This document shows positions 1 through 8,798 of a DNA stretch of 64,000 bases, one piece after another. Positions within the stretch are counted from its first letter, which is position 1. Each line of letters starts with the position of its first letter. The notes under the pieces were generated by a model. It did not search any database, was not told the origin of the DNA, and saw only the letters and a list, made by a program, of their open reading frames with translations. The stretch comes from Calditrichia bacterium (GTDB lineage: Bacteria; Calditrichota; Calditrichia; RBG-13-44-9; J075): assembly GCA_028284905.1 (NCBI GenBank), contig JANQQU010000073.1, positions 184,395 to 248,394 of the forward strand, given 5' to 3'. The translations under genes were made by a program, and so were the position numbers.

Positions 1-1289
1 AAGACTACTTTCGGGGCAATCGGCCAATTGGAATGATTGGCGTAGCTGGTTAAAAATTGCAGCGAAATGTCGTAGCGTTGCAGACTACTCAATCGATTTT
101 GCGCTTCGAGATAATACAGGGAAGAAAGAAAATTCGCTACATCATACGCCGGGTGCCCCATTCGTACACTATCCATATCCAGCAAAGCTAACTCGTTATT
201 GTGCACAAAAATATGGTTCAAACGGAATGTACCATGCAAAAGAGACAGAAAGAAGTCTTTTTCCGGCAGATTTGTTCCCATCTCCCGGTAAATCCGGTTT
301 AAACGGGATTTCAAGCGGGGCATTTTTCGGATCACTTTTTGGATCGCCTCATCCATTTCCGCCAGCTCGCCCTCAAAGGAAACGATTTTCCGCGTCGGTT
401 TACAGGCACAATGGAAATTGGCAAGTAATTCTCCAATCGCGGGAATAATGGTGCGTACATCAATTTCATGCAGTGCCTTCAGCAAATTTTTTCCGGGGAG
501 CTCTTCGAAATAAACGATGCGGTTGGCTTCGTCATAAGCGAGCGGATAAGGAATGCGCACCGGAAGCTCAAAGCTCTCCGATGTCATCGTATTGATTTCC
601 AAATCGGAAATATTATCTTTCCAGATTTTCGGAATCATGTAGAGATTGTTGTAGAGTTCGTTCGCTTTACGGGCGCTCTTTAACTGCTTGGCAACAAAGC
701 GGAAGGTCTTTTCGGTTTTTCGGCCAGTCTTTACCGTTACAATGCAACGCATCGTGAAACGTTTATTGGGGACATAGCGAAGAATCTCGGTTTTAATCTG
801 GGTAATCTTCCAACGCTTATTTTTTAACTCGCCCCGGGTAATTTCCGGCAGATAAGCTTTGAGCGATTCCAGCAGAATTTCTTCGGACATCAACCGCATG
901 CCAGCGTCATTTGGAAACGCCGTCAGCACCATGTTTGCTTCCGGCACCAGGGTTATCGCCCTGCCAACCGGTGGCTCTGCGGCAACCTGCCCCTGCAGGC
1001 GTTCGTAAGCATCCTGCAGCTTTTCGTTGTCATACAAATTGCCGGTATACAGCTGCGTTTGCGGATCGCTGCCTTTGCCGGACAGTGTTGCCTGGTATAC
1101 AACTGTCAGCGCCTTGTCAGTATCCCAGGTGTTGATGATCTCCAGGTTGTCGACTGTCCCGGGAGGTTCATCATCGCACCAGATGCAGTTTTCCAGTTCA
1201 GCCTTTAGCCAATTCAGATTAAATGCAGGGGAATGTGTTAAATCCGGTAGTACCTTTTTACCCATGTATGCCCATCCTATCGCTTCCAT
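1..1289 (-). CDS. APH-fold phosphotransferase paralogue, catalytic Asp replaced (3' end outside window)
   Basis: Open reading frame on the minus strand that starts at an ATG preceded by GGAGG and runs off the left edge, so the C-terminus is missing. It belongs to the aminoglycoside/choline kinase fold: the Brenner-type motif reads HGTFRLNH followed by LLDMDS and HPAYDVANFL. In family kinases the motif is HGDxxxxN, so the catalytic Asp is Thr and the metal-binding Asn is His, while the later DxD is kept. The N-terminal half has two N-lobe-like blocks, one around VVYQATLSGKG and one around VPNKRFTMRC ending in FRFVAKQ, as in the paralogues at 4106-5551 and 5658-7001. It is the last visible gene of a one-direction glycosyltransferase/kinase locus. 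Family membership is confident; loss of kinase activity is inferred from the motif. Confidence 0.8.
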   Translation of the reverse strand, partial: MEAIGWAYMGKKVLPDLTHSPAFNLNWLKAELENCIWCDDEPPGTVDNLEIINTWDTDKALTVVYQATLSGKGSDPQTQLYTGNLYDNEKLQDAYERLQGQVAAEPPVGRAITLVPEANMVLTAFPNDAGMRLMSEEILLESLKAYLPEITRGELKNKRWKITQIKTEILRYVPNKRFTMRCIVTVKTGRKTEKTFRFVAKQLKSARKANELYNNLYMIPKIWKDNISDLEINTMTSESFELPVRIPYPLAYDEANRIVYFEELPGKNLLKALHEIDVRTIIPAIGELLANFHCACKPTRKIVSFEGELAEMDEAIQKVIRKMPRLKSRLNRIYREMGTNLPEKDFFLSLLHGTFRLNHIFVHNNELALLDMDSVRMGHPAYDVANFLSSLYYLEAQNRLSSLQRYDISLQFLTSYANHSNWPIAPKVV

Positions 1290-1395
1290 GCGTCCTCCAG
1301 CCAATTTTGTGGTGATAGCTGAAAAATAATGCATTCACCGACGATGGATTGTGAGCATCACCGCTTGTCAATCGAGAAAAATTAAAACTCATTTT

Positions 1396-2577
1396 TTACC
1401 CCATCAAATTCCTATAAACACTGAGCCACTCGCCGACTTCTTTCTCCTGGGAGAAATATTGCACGGTTTCTGCGGCTTTTTCCCCAAGCTTCTTTCGCAG
1501 TGCCTCATCACCGGCCAGCTCGCTGATAGCGGCAGCCAGTTCAGATGCGGATCCCGGCGAAACCAGCAGGCCATTTTCCCGGTCGCGAATAACTTCCGGA
1601 ATTGCCCCGCAACGGGTGCCGATCACTGGCTTGCCCATTGCCATGCCTTCCAGCATGGATAGCGGACAGCCTTCTGAAAACAAAGAGGGGAAAACAAGAA
1701 TATCAAAAAACTGCAGATAATTAGCGATATCCTTGTGTGGTATTTTTCCGGTGACAATTGTACGATCTTCCAGACCATTTTCCCGGAAATAGGACAGATG
1801 CGGTTCACGATCTTCTTCTTTAAAATAATCGCCGGCCAGTAAAAATGTGAAATCGAATTGATCCCGCAATTGCCCTAATGCTTTACAGAGATAAACGATT
1901 CCCTTTTTATATCGAAACAGGCCGATACTGCCAATCGCCAGCCCACGTTTTTCGATCGCGGGCGTGCCATTGGGGGCAAGATGTTTAAAATTGATTGAGT
2001 TGATAATCGTTTTTGCCCGGTTGGCAATCGGGGTAATGCCACGGTCCGCCAGCTCTATCATGCTGGTTGCCACCGAAGTAACAAAATCGGCATTTTCCAG
2101 ACAGGATTTGACCATGGGCATCCGTAAAGGATCGAAAGCGTATTTGCCCACATCGTTTCCGCGGATAGAAGTAATATGCTTCACGCCGTGCATACGAGCG
2201 ACCAGCCCGGTAATAAATCCCGCCGGGAAAAGGAAAAAAGAATGTAGTACATCGTACTGATATTTCTCCTGAAAGTGCCGCAGCGCATCGAACATTTCCC
2301 GATGATAGCGGGTCATCACCGTCGTCTCGGACAACTGATTATCTGGCTGGGAAGAGGGATTCCATACCTTGATACGATGCACCAGCACCGGACCTTCCTG
2401 GGTCGATTCCCAGGCTTCATCGAATGGCACAGGCACGGGATGTTTGATGAAGTTAACGACGTGAACCTCCAGCCCGTTATTGGCCAGTAAATTTGCCACG
2501 CGGTTTGCGGAATGACCGACGCCGCCAATTTGTGGTGGATATTGCCCGGTAACGATACAGGTTTTTACTTTTTTCAT
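1396..2577 (-). CDS. glycosyltransferase family 4
   Basis: 393-aa cytosolic retaining glycosyltransferase of the GT-B fold. The N-terminal Rossmann domain opens with VTGQYPPQIGGVGHSANRVA, the Gly-rich acceptor-side loop typical of GT4. The C-terminal nucleotide-sugar domain shows GSIGLFRYKKG and the E-x7-E signature in SEGCPLSMLEGMAMGKPVIG. No signal peptide or membrane segment. It starts 20 bp after the preceding GT4 gene (2598-3914), so the two are probably co-transcribed. It likely adds one hexose-type residue to a lipid-linked or polysaccharide acceptor; donor and acceptor cannot be read from sequence. Confidence 0.9.
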   Translation of the reverse strand: MKKVKTCIVTGQYPPQIGGVGHSANRVANLLANNGLEVHVVNFIKHPVPVPFDEAWESTQEGPVLVHRIKVWNPSSQPDNQLSETTVMTRYHREMFDALRHFQEKYQYDVLHSFFLFPAGFITGLVARMHGVKHITSIRGNDVGKYAFDPLRMPMVKSCLENADFVTSVATSMIELADRGITPIANRAKTIINSINFKHLAPNGTPAIEKRGLAIGSIGLFRYKKGIVYLCKALGQLRDQFDFTFLLAGDYFKEEDREPHLSYFRENGLEDRTIVTGKIPHKDIANYLQFFDILVFPSLFSEGCPLSMLEGMAMGKPVIGTRCGAIPEVIRDRENGLLVSPGSASELAAAISELAGDEALRKKLGEKAAETVQYFSQEKEVGEWLSVYRNLMG

Positions 2578-2597
2578 GAGATTCTCATCTTTCTTTT

Positions 2598-3914
2598 TCA
2601 GGAATTACGAATTTGATCCACGGCTGCAATAACCTGGGAAAGATTATTATCCCAGGTACGTTCCGCCCGCACCCAACGGCTGGCGGTCTCCCCCATCTCC
2701 TTAGAGACTGTCGGTTGATCGATCAGCTGTTTCAAAACTTTTGCAAGTCCGGGAATATCTCCCGCTTCGAAAAGCAATCCGGTTTCCCCGGATTTAATCA
2801 GTTTTTCAACCTGTCCAATGCGGGCGCCGACCACCGGCTTTTTCATAATCATGTATTCGAAGATTTTAATCGGGGAGAAATAGAAATTGTCGTTGGGAAT
2901 ATACGGCGCGGCAGTAATATCCATGGCATCGATATAGCGGGGAATATCATCATGTTGAATTTTGCCGGTGAAAGTTACCGCCGATTGCAATTGATGTTCT
3001 GCGGTATAGGCTTCCAGCGCCTCCCGGCGGGGACCATCACCAACGATTAACAAGTGGATATTATCGTAAGATGAACGCAGTTGCTGAAAAGCTTCCAGCA
3101 AGGTTTTTGTGCCGTGCCAGGGTTTCAGGCTGCCGACAAATCCGATCACGGTTTTGTTGCCGAGGTTATATTTTTCCCGCACGTCCGCATCATTTTCTGA
3201 TATTGTAAAGCGCCAGGGATCTACGCCATTCGGTAACACAGTCACCCGCTCATCCGGGACACCATTGGTTACCAGGAAAGATTTAAGCTCGTCAGAAACC
3301 ACCATAGCTCGATCGGTCTCCCGATAAATTTGCAGCTCCATATCATGGGCCATGTCTTTCATTTCCAGGCCGCGCATCTTTTCCTGTTCATACGCCAGCG
3401 GGGCATTTACTTCTAGAATATGAGGAATCCCCAGCTCGCGGGCGAGGAGAATACCGGCGCGGCTGAAGAGGGTATATCGTTCATAAATAAAATCGATACG
3501 ACGTGCTTTCAAATCCTCTAAAACGGTATCCTGCAAGGAGAGATTATAAAGCAGATTGCGCACTTCCTGACGCAGGCGGGAATCCTGGCCAAAAAACAAG
3601 TCCAACCGTTTTAATTCGCGGGTAAACTGCAGATGTTCCGGGGCTGGCGGCACGGAAAGACAGGTCAATCGCTGCTGCTCACTGGCACTTAGCCAATTCA
3701 ATTCTACCGGAGGTTCTACTTCCTGCAATGCACCGCCTTCTCCCATATTGCTTGTACCGGCCGCGCCTTTACCACTATTCATTGCCGGAGAGATTATTCG
3801 AACGGAGTGGCCGGCCCGGCACATCGCCGCAACCATTTCTCGAACATGGATGGATGCGCCCTTAAATCCAAAAACCGGCACGCCAAAATCGGTACAGATG
3901 TAAGCAATATTCAT
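2598..3914 (-). CDS. glycosyltransferase family 4
   Basis: 438-aa GT-B glycosyltransferase. Residues 1-40 contain the loop FGFKGASIHVREMVAAM, typical of GT4 enzymes of exopolysaccharide clusters; the donor domain has GFVGSLKPWHG, LLIVGDGPRR and SPIKIFEYMIMKKPVVG. The interval around residues 68-120 is longer and less conserved than usual. The ATG follows GGAACTCCGGAA. It is the first of a tight GT4 pair and lies downstream of an APH-fold gene across a 191-bp gap that carries an inverted repeat. A role in extracellular or envelope glycan synthesis is inferred from the neighbourhood. Confidence 0.9.
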   Translation of the reverse strand: MNIAYICTDFGVPVFGFKGASIHVREMVAAMCRAGHSVRIISPAMNSGKGAAGTSNMGEGGALQEVEPPVELNWLSASEQQRLTCLSVPPAPEHLQFTRELKRLDLFFGQDSRLRQEVRNLLYNLSLQDTVLEDLKARRIDFIYERYTLFSRAGILLARELGIPHILEVNAPLAYEQEKMRGLEMKDMAHDMELQIYRETDRAMVVSDELKSFLVTNGVPDERVTVLPNGVDPWRFTISENDADVREKYNLGNKTVIGFVGSLKPWHGTKTLLEAFQQLRSSYDNIHLLIVGDGPRREALEAYTAEHQLQSAVTFTGKIQHDDIPRYIDAMDITAAPYIPNDNFYFSPIKIFEYMIMKKPVVGARIGQVEKLIKSGETGLLFEAGDIPGLAKVLKQLIDQPTVSKEMGETASRWVRAERTWDNNLSQVIAAVDQIRNS

Positions 3915-3941
3915 TTCCGGAGTTCCCTATCTGATAATATT

Positions 3942-4047
3942 TAATATCCAATGTCCAATACTCAATTTCCAATGTCGAAGTTTATTGTTGCGTATTTTAG
4001 GCTTTTACTTCGACATTGGAAATTCTTTATTCTACATTGGATATTGA
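3942..4047. repeat. CCAATGTC-type dispersed inverted repeat, copy 1
   Basis: The gap between two genes of the minus-strand locus holds an inverted repeat with arms of about 40 bp. The left arm contains ATCCAATGT, CAATTTCCAATGTCGAAG; the right arm contains CTTCGACATTGGAAATT and ACATTGGATATTG. The same word set recurs at 57129-57253 and 60853-60938. RNA from either strand could fold into a long imperfect hairpin. No ORF is present. Confidence 0.75.
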
Positions 4048-4105
4048 AAAGTAATTTTTTTCAACAAGTAATTGTTATTAAAAACTTTATAGAATCATTT
4101 TCCTG

Positions 4106-5551
4106 TTATTTTTCCGTAAGCATCTCCAGCCAGCCATTCAACACATCTTTGCTTACTAATTCCATCCGCTGAATTGCCAGCAGATCGTAATTTTTGACCG
4201 AGGAGTACATTTTCGACAAGAAGAATGCCAGCGCATACCAGGCCAGGCGGCGCTTATCCATTTTCCAGTCTACCTGCGCAGCGTAGGCATCATAGAAAAC
4301 TTTTGCGGTCTTTGCAAGCACTTCCCGGTTGGTTCCCTGGGTAATTTCCAAATATTGCAGCGAAGCGATAAATTCCGCCACATCATACATGGGATCTCCC
4401 AGGGCAATGGCATCAAAATCCACGATGGCAAGTTCATCGCCTTCCACCAGCATCTGCTCGATGCGGCAGGCACCATGTACCGGCATCACTTTCGGTAGAT
4501 TTGCTGACAATGTCTTTTCCAAAGCACTCAATCTTTCCAACACTTTTGCAACAATCTCTTTGTACTGCGGCAGAAAATAAGTGAGCTTGGCGCCATCTTC
4601 CAGGGAGCCGTCCAAAACAATTTGCAACGGCACACCATCCGGCAACCCTTCGATGCGGCTTTTATGAAACTCCGCTAACATATTAGCGATATCGGAGAAC
4701 AAAGTCTCTGTCGGATAATCTTCAAAGACGTCTATGATCGCTTTCCCGCCCCAGTCTGCCTGCCAGACTGTTTCATAGCCATCAAGGTACATTAATTGAT
4801 GCGGTATATTCACCGGGGAATTTTGCATCGCCAACTGTTCGCAGGTAATGTTCAGTAAATCGTAATAGGTTCGATTCACAGATTTTTTCGAGATTTTGCA
4901 ATAATAGGTGAGATTCCGTGTCTCGCCGTCTTGATTCTCCAAAACCAGATGATGCCGCAATACGCACCGTTTTCCCGGCATATGCTTTACCCGGTCAAAA
5001 GAGAACTGCTTGCAACGCCAATGCCCCGGCGCACAGTGAAATGCAGCGTCCACGGAACTGAAGACCTGAATATTTTCTTCAGCCAATTTCCGGATTACTA
5101 TAAAATCAGTCATTTGCGGTAAGCTTTCCAGCAAGGGATCTGCCGGGAAAAGCCAAAGGAGCATATCAAATTGTTCCCAGGGAGTAATGGCATTCATTGG
5201 GGCGAGGAACGACTGCCCGGGATGATAACCGGCAACATCCATATTGGTTTTTTTCTGCAGTTTTCGCAGGCCGCCAGGCCGGGTCATTTTTGCGTAAATC
5301 CATTCTTCCGCTTTTTCCCCGGAAGCATGCTGAAAATACAAGCGATATAAAATGCCCATGGTTTTCATCGGACGATAGTATACTTTTTCGATGGCAGTAT
5401 CGGTAACCTGCCAATCTTTATCGATCCCATTTTGCCGAAAAAATTCGCTGAAATGCCCGGCCATCGCTCCGGTATCCATCACTGTAATCAGGTGCGGCAG
5501 CGTAGGATCTTCAATTAAACTGATATCCTGCTTCCATAATGACTCTATCAT
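4106..5551 (-). CDS. APH-fold pseudokinase-like protein with duplicated N-lobe
   Basis: 481 aa, much longer than a usual APH kinase (about 260-340 aa). The C-lobe carries HGACRIEQ (residues 359-366) and VDFDAIALGDPMYDVAEF, the positions of the kinase motif HGDxxxxN and the Mg-binding DxD. The catalytic Asp is Ala361 and the Asn is Gln366, so catalysis is doubtful. The N-terminal half has two N-lobe-like segments: VYYRPMKTMGILYR (residues 57-70) ending in WIYAKM, and MPGKRCVLRH (191-200) ending in YYCKI. The start ATG follows CGGAG at good spacing. It sits between another APH paralogue and a GT4 pair. Possible roles are substrate binding, or a regulatory partner of the intact kinases encoded upstream. 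Confidence 0.82.
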   Translation of the reverse strand: MIESLWKQDISLIEDPTLPHLITVMDTGAMAGHFSEFFRQNGIDKDWQVTDTAIEKVYYRPMKTMGILYRLYFQHASGEKAEEWIYAKMTRPGGLRKLQKKTNMDVAGYHPGQSFLAPMNAITPWEQFDMLLWLFPADPLLESLPQMTDFIVIRKLAEENIQVFSSVDAAFHCAPGHWRCKQFSFDRVKHMPGKRCVLRHHLVLENQDGETRNLTYYCKISKKSVNRTYYDLLNITCEQLAMQNSPVNIPHQLMYLDGYETVWQADWGGKAIIDVFEDYPTETLFSDIANMLAEFHKSRIEGLPDGVPLQIVLDGSLEDGAKLTYFLPQYKEIVAKVLERLSALEKTLSANLPKVMPVHGACRIEQMLVEGDELAIVDFDAIALGDPMYDVAEFIASLQYLEITQGTNREVLAKTAKVFYDAYAAQVDWKMDKRRLAWYALAFFLSKMYSSVKNYDLLAIQRMELVSKDVLNGWLEMLTEK

Positions 5552-5657
5552 TTATAACTCCGTGTAAAAAGAAAATGCCTACGATCTTGAATACGAATCA
5601 AGTCCCCATCCTTAGGCACTTAATGTTGTCTCTAAAATGTAAATTATCTGTGTGTCT

Positions 5658-7001
5658 TCAGGCCGCCGGTAAAAGGAACTGGCGAGTTAAGGCTAACAGC
5701 CCATCGACATCGTCTCTTAACGTTCGTTTCACTGCCCGGTTTAACTCGCTAATTACTAGATGACTGGCCGCATACCAATCGATCCTGCGCTGCGATAAGG
5801 GAAGTTTCGCAGCGGCATTATACGCATCGCAGAATGCCTTCGCGGTGCGCTGAGCGATCTCAGTGCTGATTTTTCCGGAAACCTGCATACGATAAAGGCG
5901 CGCCAGGAATCGGCCCAAATCATACCCGGGATCTCCCATCGTCACCCCATCGAAATCGACAATTGAAATTCTCTCATCGCTGAGGAAAATATGGCTAAAC
6001 TTAAAGGATGCATGCACCAGGGTATTCGGCTGTGGCGGCAACATCGCCGCTTCATCCAGCAACTGCGCGACCAGTTGATCGCCGGTATCGCCGTAGGCAG
6101 GCAACCCTTTACGAATGGTGCGAGCGGTTTTCTTTAAACCGGCGATCTGTGCATCGATGGATAAGGTTAACGGTAGATCTATTTCCACCTGGTGTAATGC
6201 TGCCAGTTGGCGACCAATTTCTTTCGCCAGTTCAGGAAATCGTGGTGCCATATCTGCGGATTTCGCCAATGAGCGGCCAGAGAGCATTTCTTTCCAAACA
6301 ATCACCCGCTCCCGGTCAAAGCTATATGGTTCGCTCATAAAAAAGCCACCGTCCTGGCGCTGAGCGCTATCCCACAATGCCTTGTGGATGGCATACGCTG
6401 TCGGGCCTTCTTTTTCCTGATAAGCTTTTCCAAAAATCACTTTTTCTGTGACTGCATCTTTCCCGGAAATGGTATATCCATAACAACAACGTTTGCCGGG
6501 GACGTGCTTTTTCAAAAGTGCCGTTAATTTATCCGGTGATGCTGCTAACCCAAAGTTGTTGGGGTTTGCCTGCATGGCAGCTAACACCTGCTTTGGTTGG
6601 GACATAAACGAAATGCCGGGAATATTCGGATCATTGGGAAATGCCAAAAGCACTAATTCCCATTCCGGGATCATCACTAATGCTTCTCCAAAAACAGGTT
6701 TGCTAAGCGATTCGCTTTTAAGTGCTTCGAAAGCCTCCGCCGCTTTTCCAGGATGTATCCGGCCAAAATAGAGCTGCTTACCAAATATTTCCCCACTGGC
6801 TTCTGCAATTGTTGCTTCAATAAGCACCCGGCATTCCTTGCCCGGCCGGTAATAGACGCGTTTCGCATAGCAGGATGCAATACTCAAGCCATCATTATCA
6901 CCGGTATACTTTTCGAGTTTTTCCTGCAGCAGCAATTTGTCGCGTATATCCGCCAACTGCGGGTATTCCTGAAATGCAGAAATATCCTGGTGCTTACTCA
7001 T
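5658..7001 (-). CDS. APH-fold pseudokinase-like protein with duplicated N-lobe
   Basis: 447-aa paralogue of 4106-5551. The motif is HASFKFSH (residues 330-337) then IVDFDGVTMGDPGYDLGRF, so the HGD catalytic Asp is Ser332 and the Asn is His337; the DxD at 349-351 is kept. Two N-lobe-like repeats are visible: RVYYRPGKECRVLIEA (48-63) ending in LYFGRI, and VPGKRCCYGY (167-176) ending in VIFGKAY. A segment LVLLAFPNDPNIPG between them matches LLWLFPADP of the neighbour and VLTAFPND of the 1-1289 gene, so all three come from one ancestral long form. The start follows GGGAAAGATA. Kinase activity is unlikely by motif but is not tested. Confidence 0.82.
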   Translation of the reverse strand: MSKHQDISAFQEYPQLADIRDKLLLQEKLEKYTGDNDGLSIASCYAKRVYYRPGKECRVLIEATIAEASGEIFGKQLYFGRIHPGKAAEAFEALKSESLSKPVFGEALVMIPEWELVLLAFPNDPNIPGISFMSQPKQVLAAMQANPNNFGLAASPDKLTALLKKHVPGKRCCYGYTISGKDAVTEKVIFGKAYQEKEGPTAYAIHKALWDSAQRQDGGFFMSEPYSFDRERVIVWKEMLSGRSLAKSADMAPRFPELAKEIGRQLAALHQVEIDLPLTLSIDAQIAGLKKTARTIRKGLPAYGDTGDQLVAQLLDEAAMLPPQPNTLVHASFKFSHIFLSDERISIVDFDGVTMGDPGYDLGRFLARLYRMQVSGKISTEIAQRTAKAFCDAYNAAAKLPLSQRRIDWYAASHLVISELNRAVKRTLRDDVDGLLALTRQFLLPAA

Positions 7002-7201
7002 TATCTTTCCCTTGCAATTTATTGATTATCATCCCTGTGAAAACAAATGTTTGTATCTCGTAAATCACCACTAGCTTTGCGAAGGGACAAATGATAAAAC
7101 AAAACTCTCACTTCTATCCGCAATGCTTACTCCCGTAAAATCAAGCAGAGCGCGGTTTAGTACGAGCAGCCCTCACGAGTGTAGAAACAATGTTTTTCCT
7201 C

Positions 7202-7303
7202 TCAGGCAATTTTCTTGCTGTATTGCAAATCGTATAATTCCTGTAATGCCGGCAATTCTCCTTCCCGGAGTTTTGTCCGGTCTTTAACATGCTCATTCTT
7301 CAC
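7202..7303 (-). CDS. possible 33-aa small protein overlapping the kinase gene end
   Basis: A GTG-initiated frame begins inside the last codons of the kinase gene at 7293-8252 and overlaps it by 11 nt, then runs 33 codons to a TGA. The peptide begins MKNEHVKDRTKL and ends ELYDLQYSKKIA; codon choice looks like that of neighbouring genes and the composition is that of a soluble helical peptide. Alternatively this is the original C-terminal tail of the kinase, displaced by a frameshift. There is no clear ribosome-binding site, so expression would depend on coupling. No family recognised. Weak call. Confidence 0.3.
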   Translation of the reverse strand: MKNEHVKDRTKLREGELPALQELYDLQYSKKIA

Positions 7304-8252
7304 CTTCAAGCATAGTCAGGCTTTTATCTATCAGCCGGCGAATATCTTCCAGGCAGTTTTCTTCACGGTGTTTCCGGAAATGAATCATTGCCCGGCGAAA
7401 ATAGGCGAAAGATTTATATACCGGTAGTCCGGAAAGCATTTGCGGTGTTTCTATAGTCAAATAGCTGTCCAGGAAATTGCGGGCATAAACCGCGGCATTT
7501 TCCGGAAAGTGTGTTTGTATGACGATTAAAAAATTTCCCAAATCCAGCGCAGGATGCGCAAGGCAGAGGCCATCAAAATCGATAAAAGCAGCGGATTTTT
7601 CCTTGATAAAAATTTGCTTCAGGTTTAAATCACCATGCACTGTTGTTAAAGGTGCACCGATCATCCGTTCATCTTCAAAAAATGCCTGCAGGAGTGTGTC
7701 CACTTGCGGCGCCAGCTCCGGAAAACGCGAAACCAATGCCTGCGGACCGGGACGGCAAAACTTATTGAGATGGACATCCATCATGCGGGTCTCGTTGAGA
7801 TCGAGTTTTTGTTTGTGCAGCTTGGCGAGGTTTTCTCCAACCAGTTTCATTCCGCGCTGCATCTCCTCCGCATCCTCGATTTCAGCCATCAAACGGCCGG
7901 AAACGATGGATTGTAAAATCATCCCCGCTTCCGGGATATATGCCAGGGGACGCGGCATTCCCAACGGCGATTGGACATCAGGATTATCGGTCACTGCCTG
8001 CCAGAGCTTTTGCATATTTTCAAAGCGAGCTTCACCGCGATTCTGCCGGTAAACTTTGCCAATCACCGCAAAGTCTCCAGTAGTGGAGGAATAACGAATG
8101 ACGCAATGTTTTCCGGTTTTATGCTTCAGAATATCGCATTTCAAATCGTCGGCAGAAAACGGCGATTCTCCGGCAAGAATATCGGAGAATCGTTCGCTCA
8201 TAAAATTTATATCAAGCGCCTTTTTAAGCTCAGGCAGTTTTCGGTCTTCCAT
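7293..8252 (-). CDS. APH-family small-molecule or sugar kinase, motif intact
   Basis: 319 aa, normal size for the APH fold. Catalytic motif HGDLNLKQ (residues 206-213) has the Asp; the Asn is Gln, as in maltokinase-like members that read HGDxHLGQ. The DxD is FIDFDGL at 225-227, followed by HPALDLGNF. The N-lobe strand pair GKHCVIRY and FAVIGKVY supplies the probable ATP-binding Lys66. There is only one N-lobe, unlike the three long paralogues of this locus. It starts 7 bp after the DUF5666-type gene at 8260, so the two are certainly in one transcript. Likely phosphorylates a sugar or sugar-like metabolite; the substrate is unknown. Confidence 0.85.
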   Translation of the reverse strand: MEDRKLPELKKALDINFMSERFSDILAGESPFSADDLKCDILKHKTGKHCVIRYSSTTGDFAVIGKVYRQNRGEARFENMQKLWQAVTDNPDVQSPLGMPRPLAYIPEAGMILQSIVSGRLMAEIEDAEEMQRGMKLVGENLAKLHKQKLDLNETRMMDVHLNKFCRPGPQALVSRFPELAPQVDTLLQAFFEDERMIGAPLTTVHGDLNLKQIFIKEKSAAFIDFDGLCLAHPALDLGNFLIVIQTHFPENAAVYARNFLDSYLTIETPQMLSGLPVYKSFAYFRRAMIHFRKHREENCLEDIRRLIDKSLTMLEGEE

Positions 8253-8259
8253 GATAACG

Positions 8260-8724
8260 TTAAATTCCTTCTATTACCGTCCTCTCGCTTACCTGCACTG
8301 TAAAACCGTTGATCCGAAACTGCTGTTTGCTTTGATCAATTTGCTCTACATTTCCCTTTAACTTCCCAACATCATAATTGAATGATTCCTTCATCTTCAG
8401 CAGATGCGGTTCCAGGCCTTTATTACTGGAATAAGCCCCTTTTACCTTGATGATTGCTTCCGGCTGCAAATCTTCGAACTTTGCGTCCAGACGGAGCAGA
8501 TTTTTAACCGTAACTTCGTCATCAACCTTAAACTCACGGTTAAACATGCGAATCGTTTTCTTATCGTAATCAATGTCCTCTATCCGACCGATTACCGAAG
8601 AAAATTCGTCTGATACCTTATTGGATACTTCCAGTGCCAAAAATTGTCCTTTCTCATCAAGATGGCCTTCCACTTTTACTTTCTGGCCGACTTTCAGATT
8701 GCTGAACAGAACCGTTTCATTCAT
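8260..8724 (-). CDS. OB-like (DUF5666-type) repeat protein, sister of 8799-9263
   Basis: 154 aa from the ATG preceded by AGGAGGTAATT; an in-frame codon 51 bp further upstream has no such site. It has no signal peptide, so it is probably cytosolic. It consists of small beta-strand units: LKVGQKVKVEGHLDEKG, then VIGRIEDIDYDKKTIRMFN, then AIIKVKGAYSSNKG and GKLKGNVEQIDQSKQQFRING. This G-x-V/I ... D-x-xxxx-x-V/I pattern is that of DUF5666/OB-like domains. The downstream neighbour has the same length and same order of units, so the pair is a tandem duplication. The function is unknown; carriage between two kinases suggests a role with them. Confidence 0.75.
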   Translation of the reverse strand: MNETVLFSNLKVGQKVKVEGHLDEKGQFLALEVSNKVSDEFSSVIGRIEDIDYDKKTIRMFNREFKVDDEVTVKNLLRLDAKFEDLQPEAIIKVKGAYSSNKGLEPHLLKMKESFNYDVGKLKGNVEQIDQSKQQFRINGFTVQVSERTVIEGI

Positions 8725-8798
8725 AATTACCTCCTGCAAATATTTTTTTGGAGACGACTTCCGGCAGATATTCACCCGCGTTTACCTGATCCGCCAGA

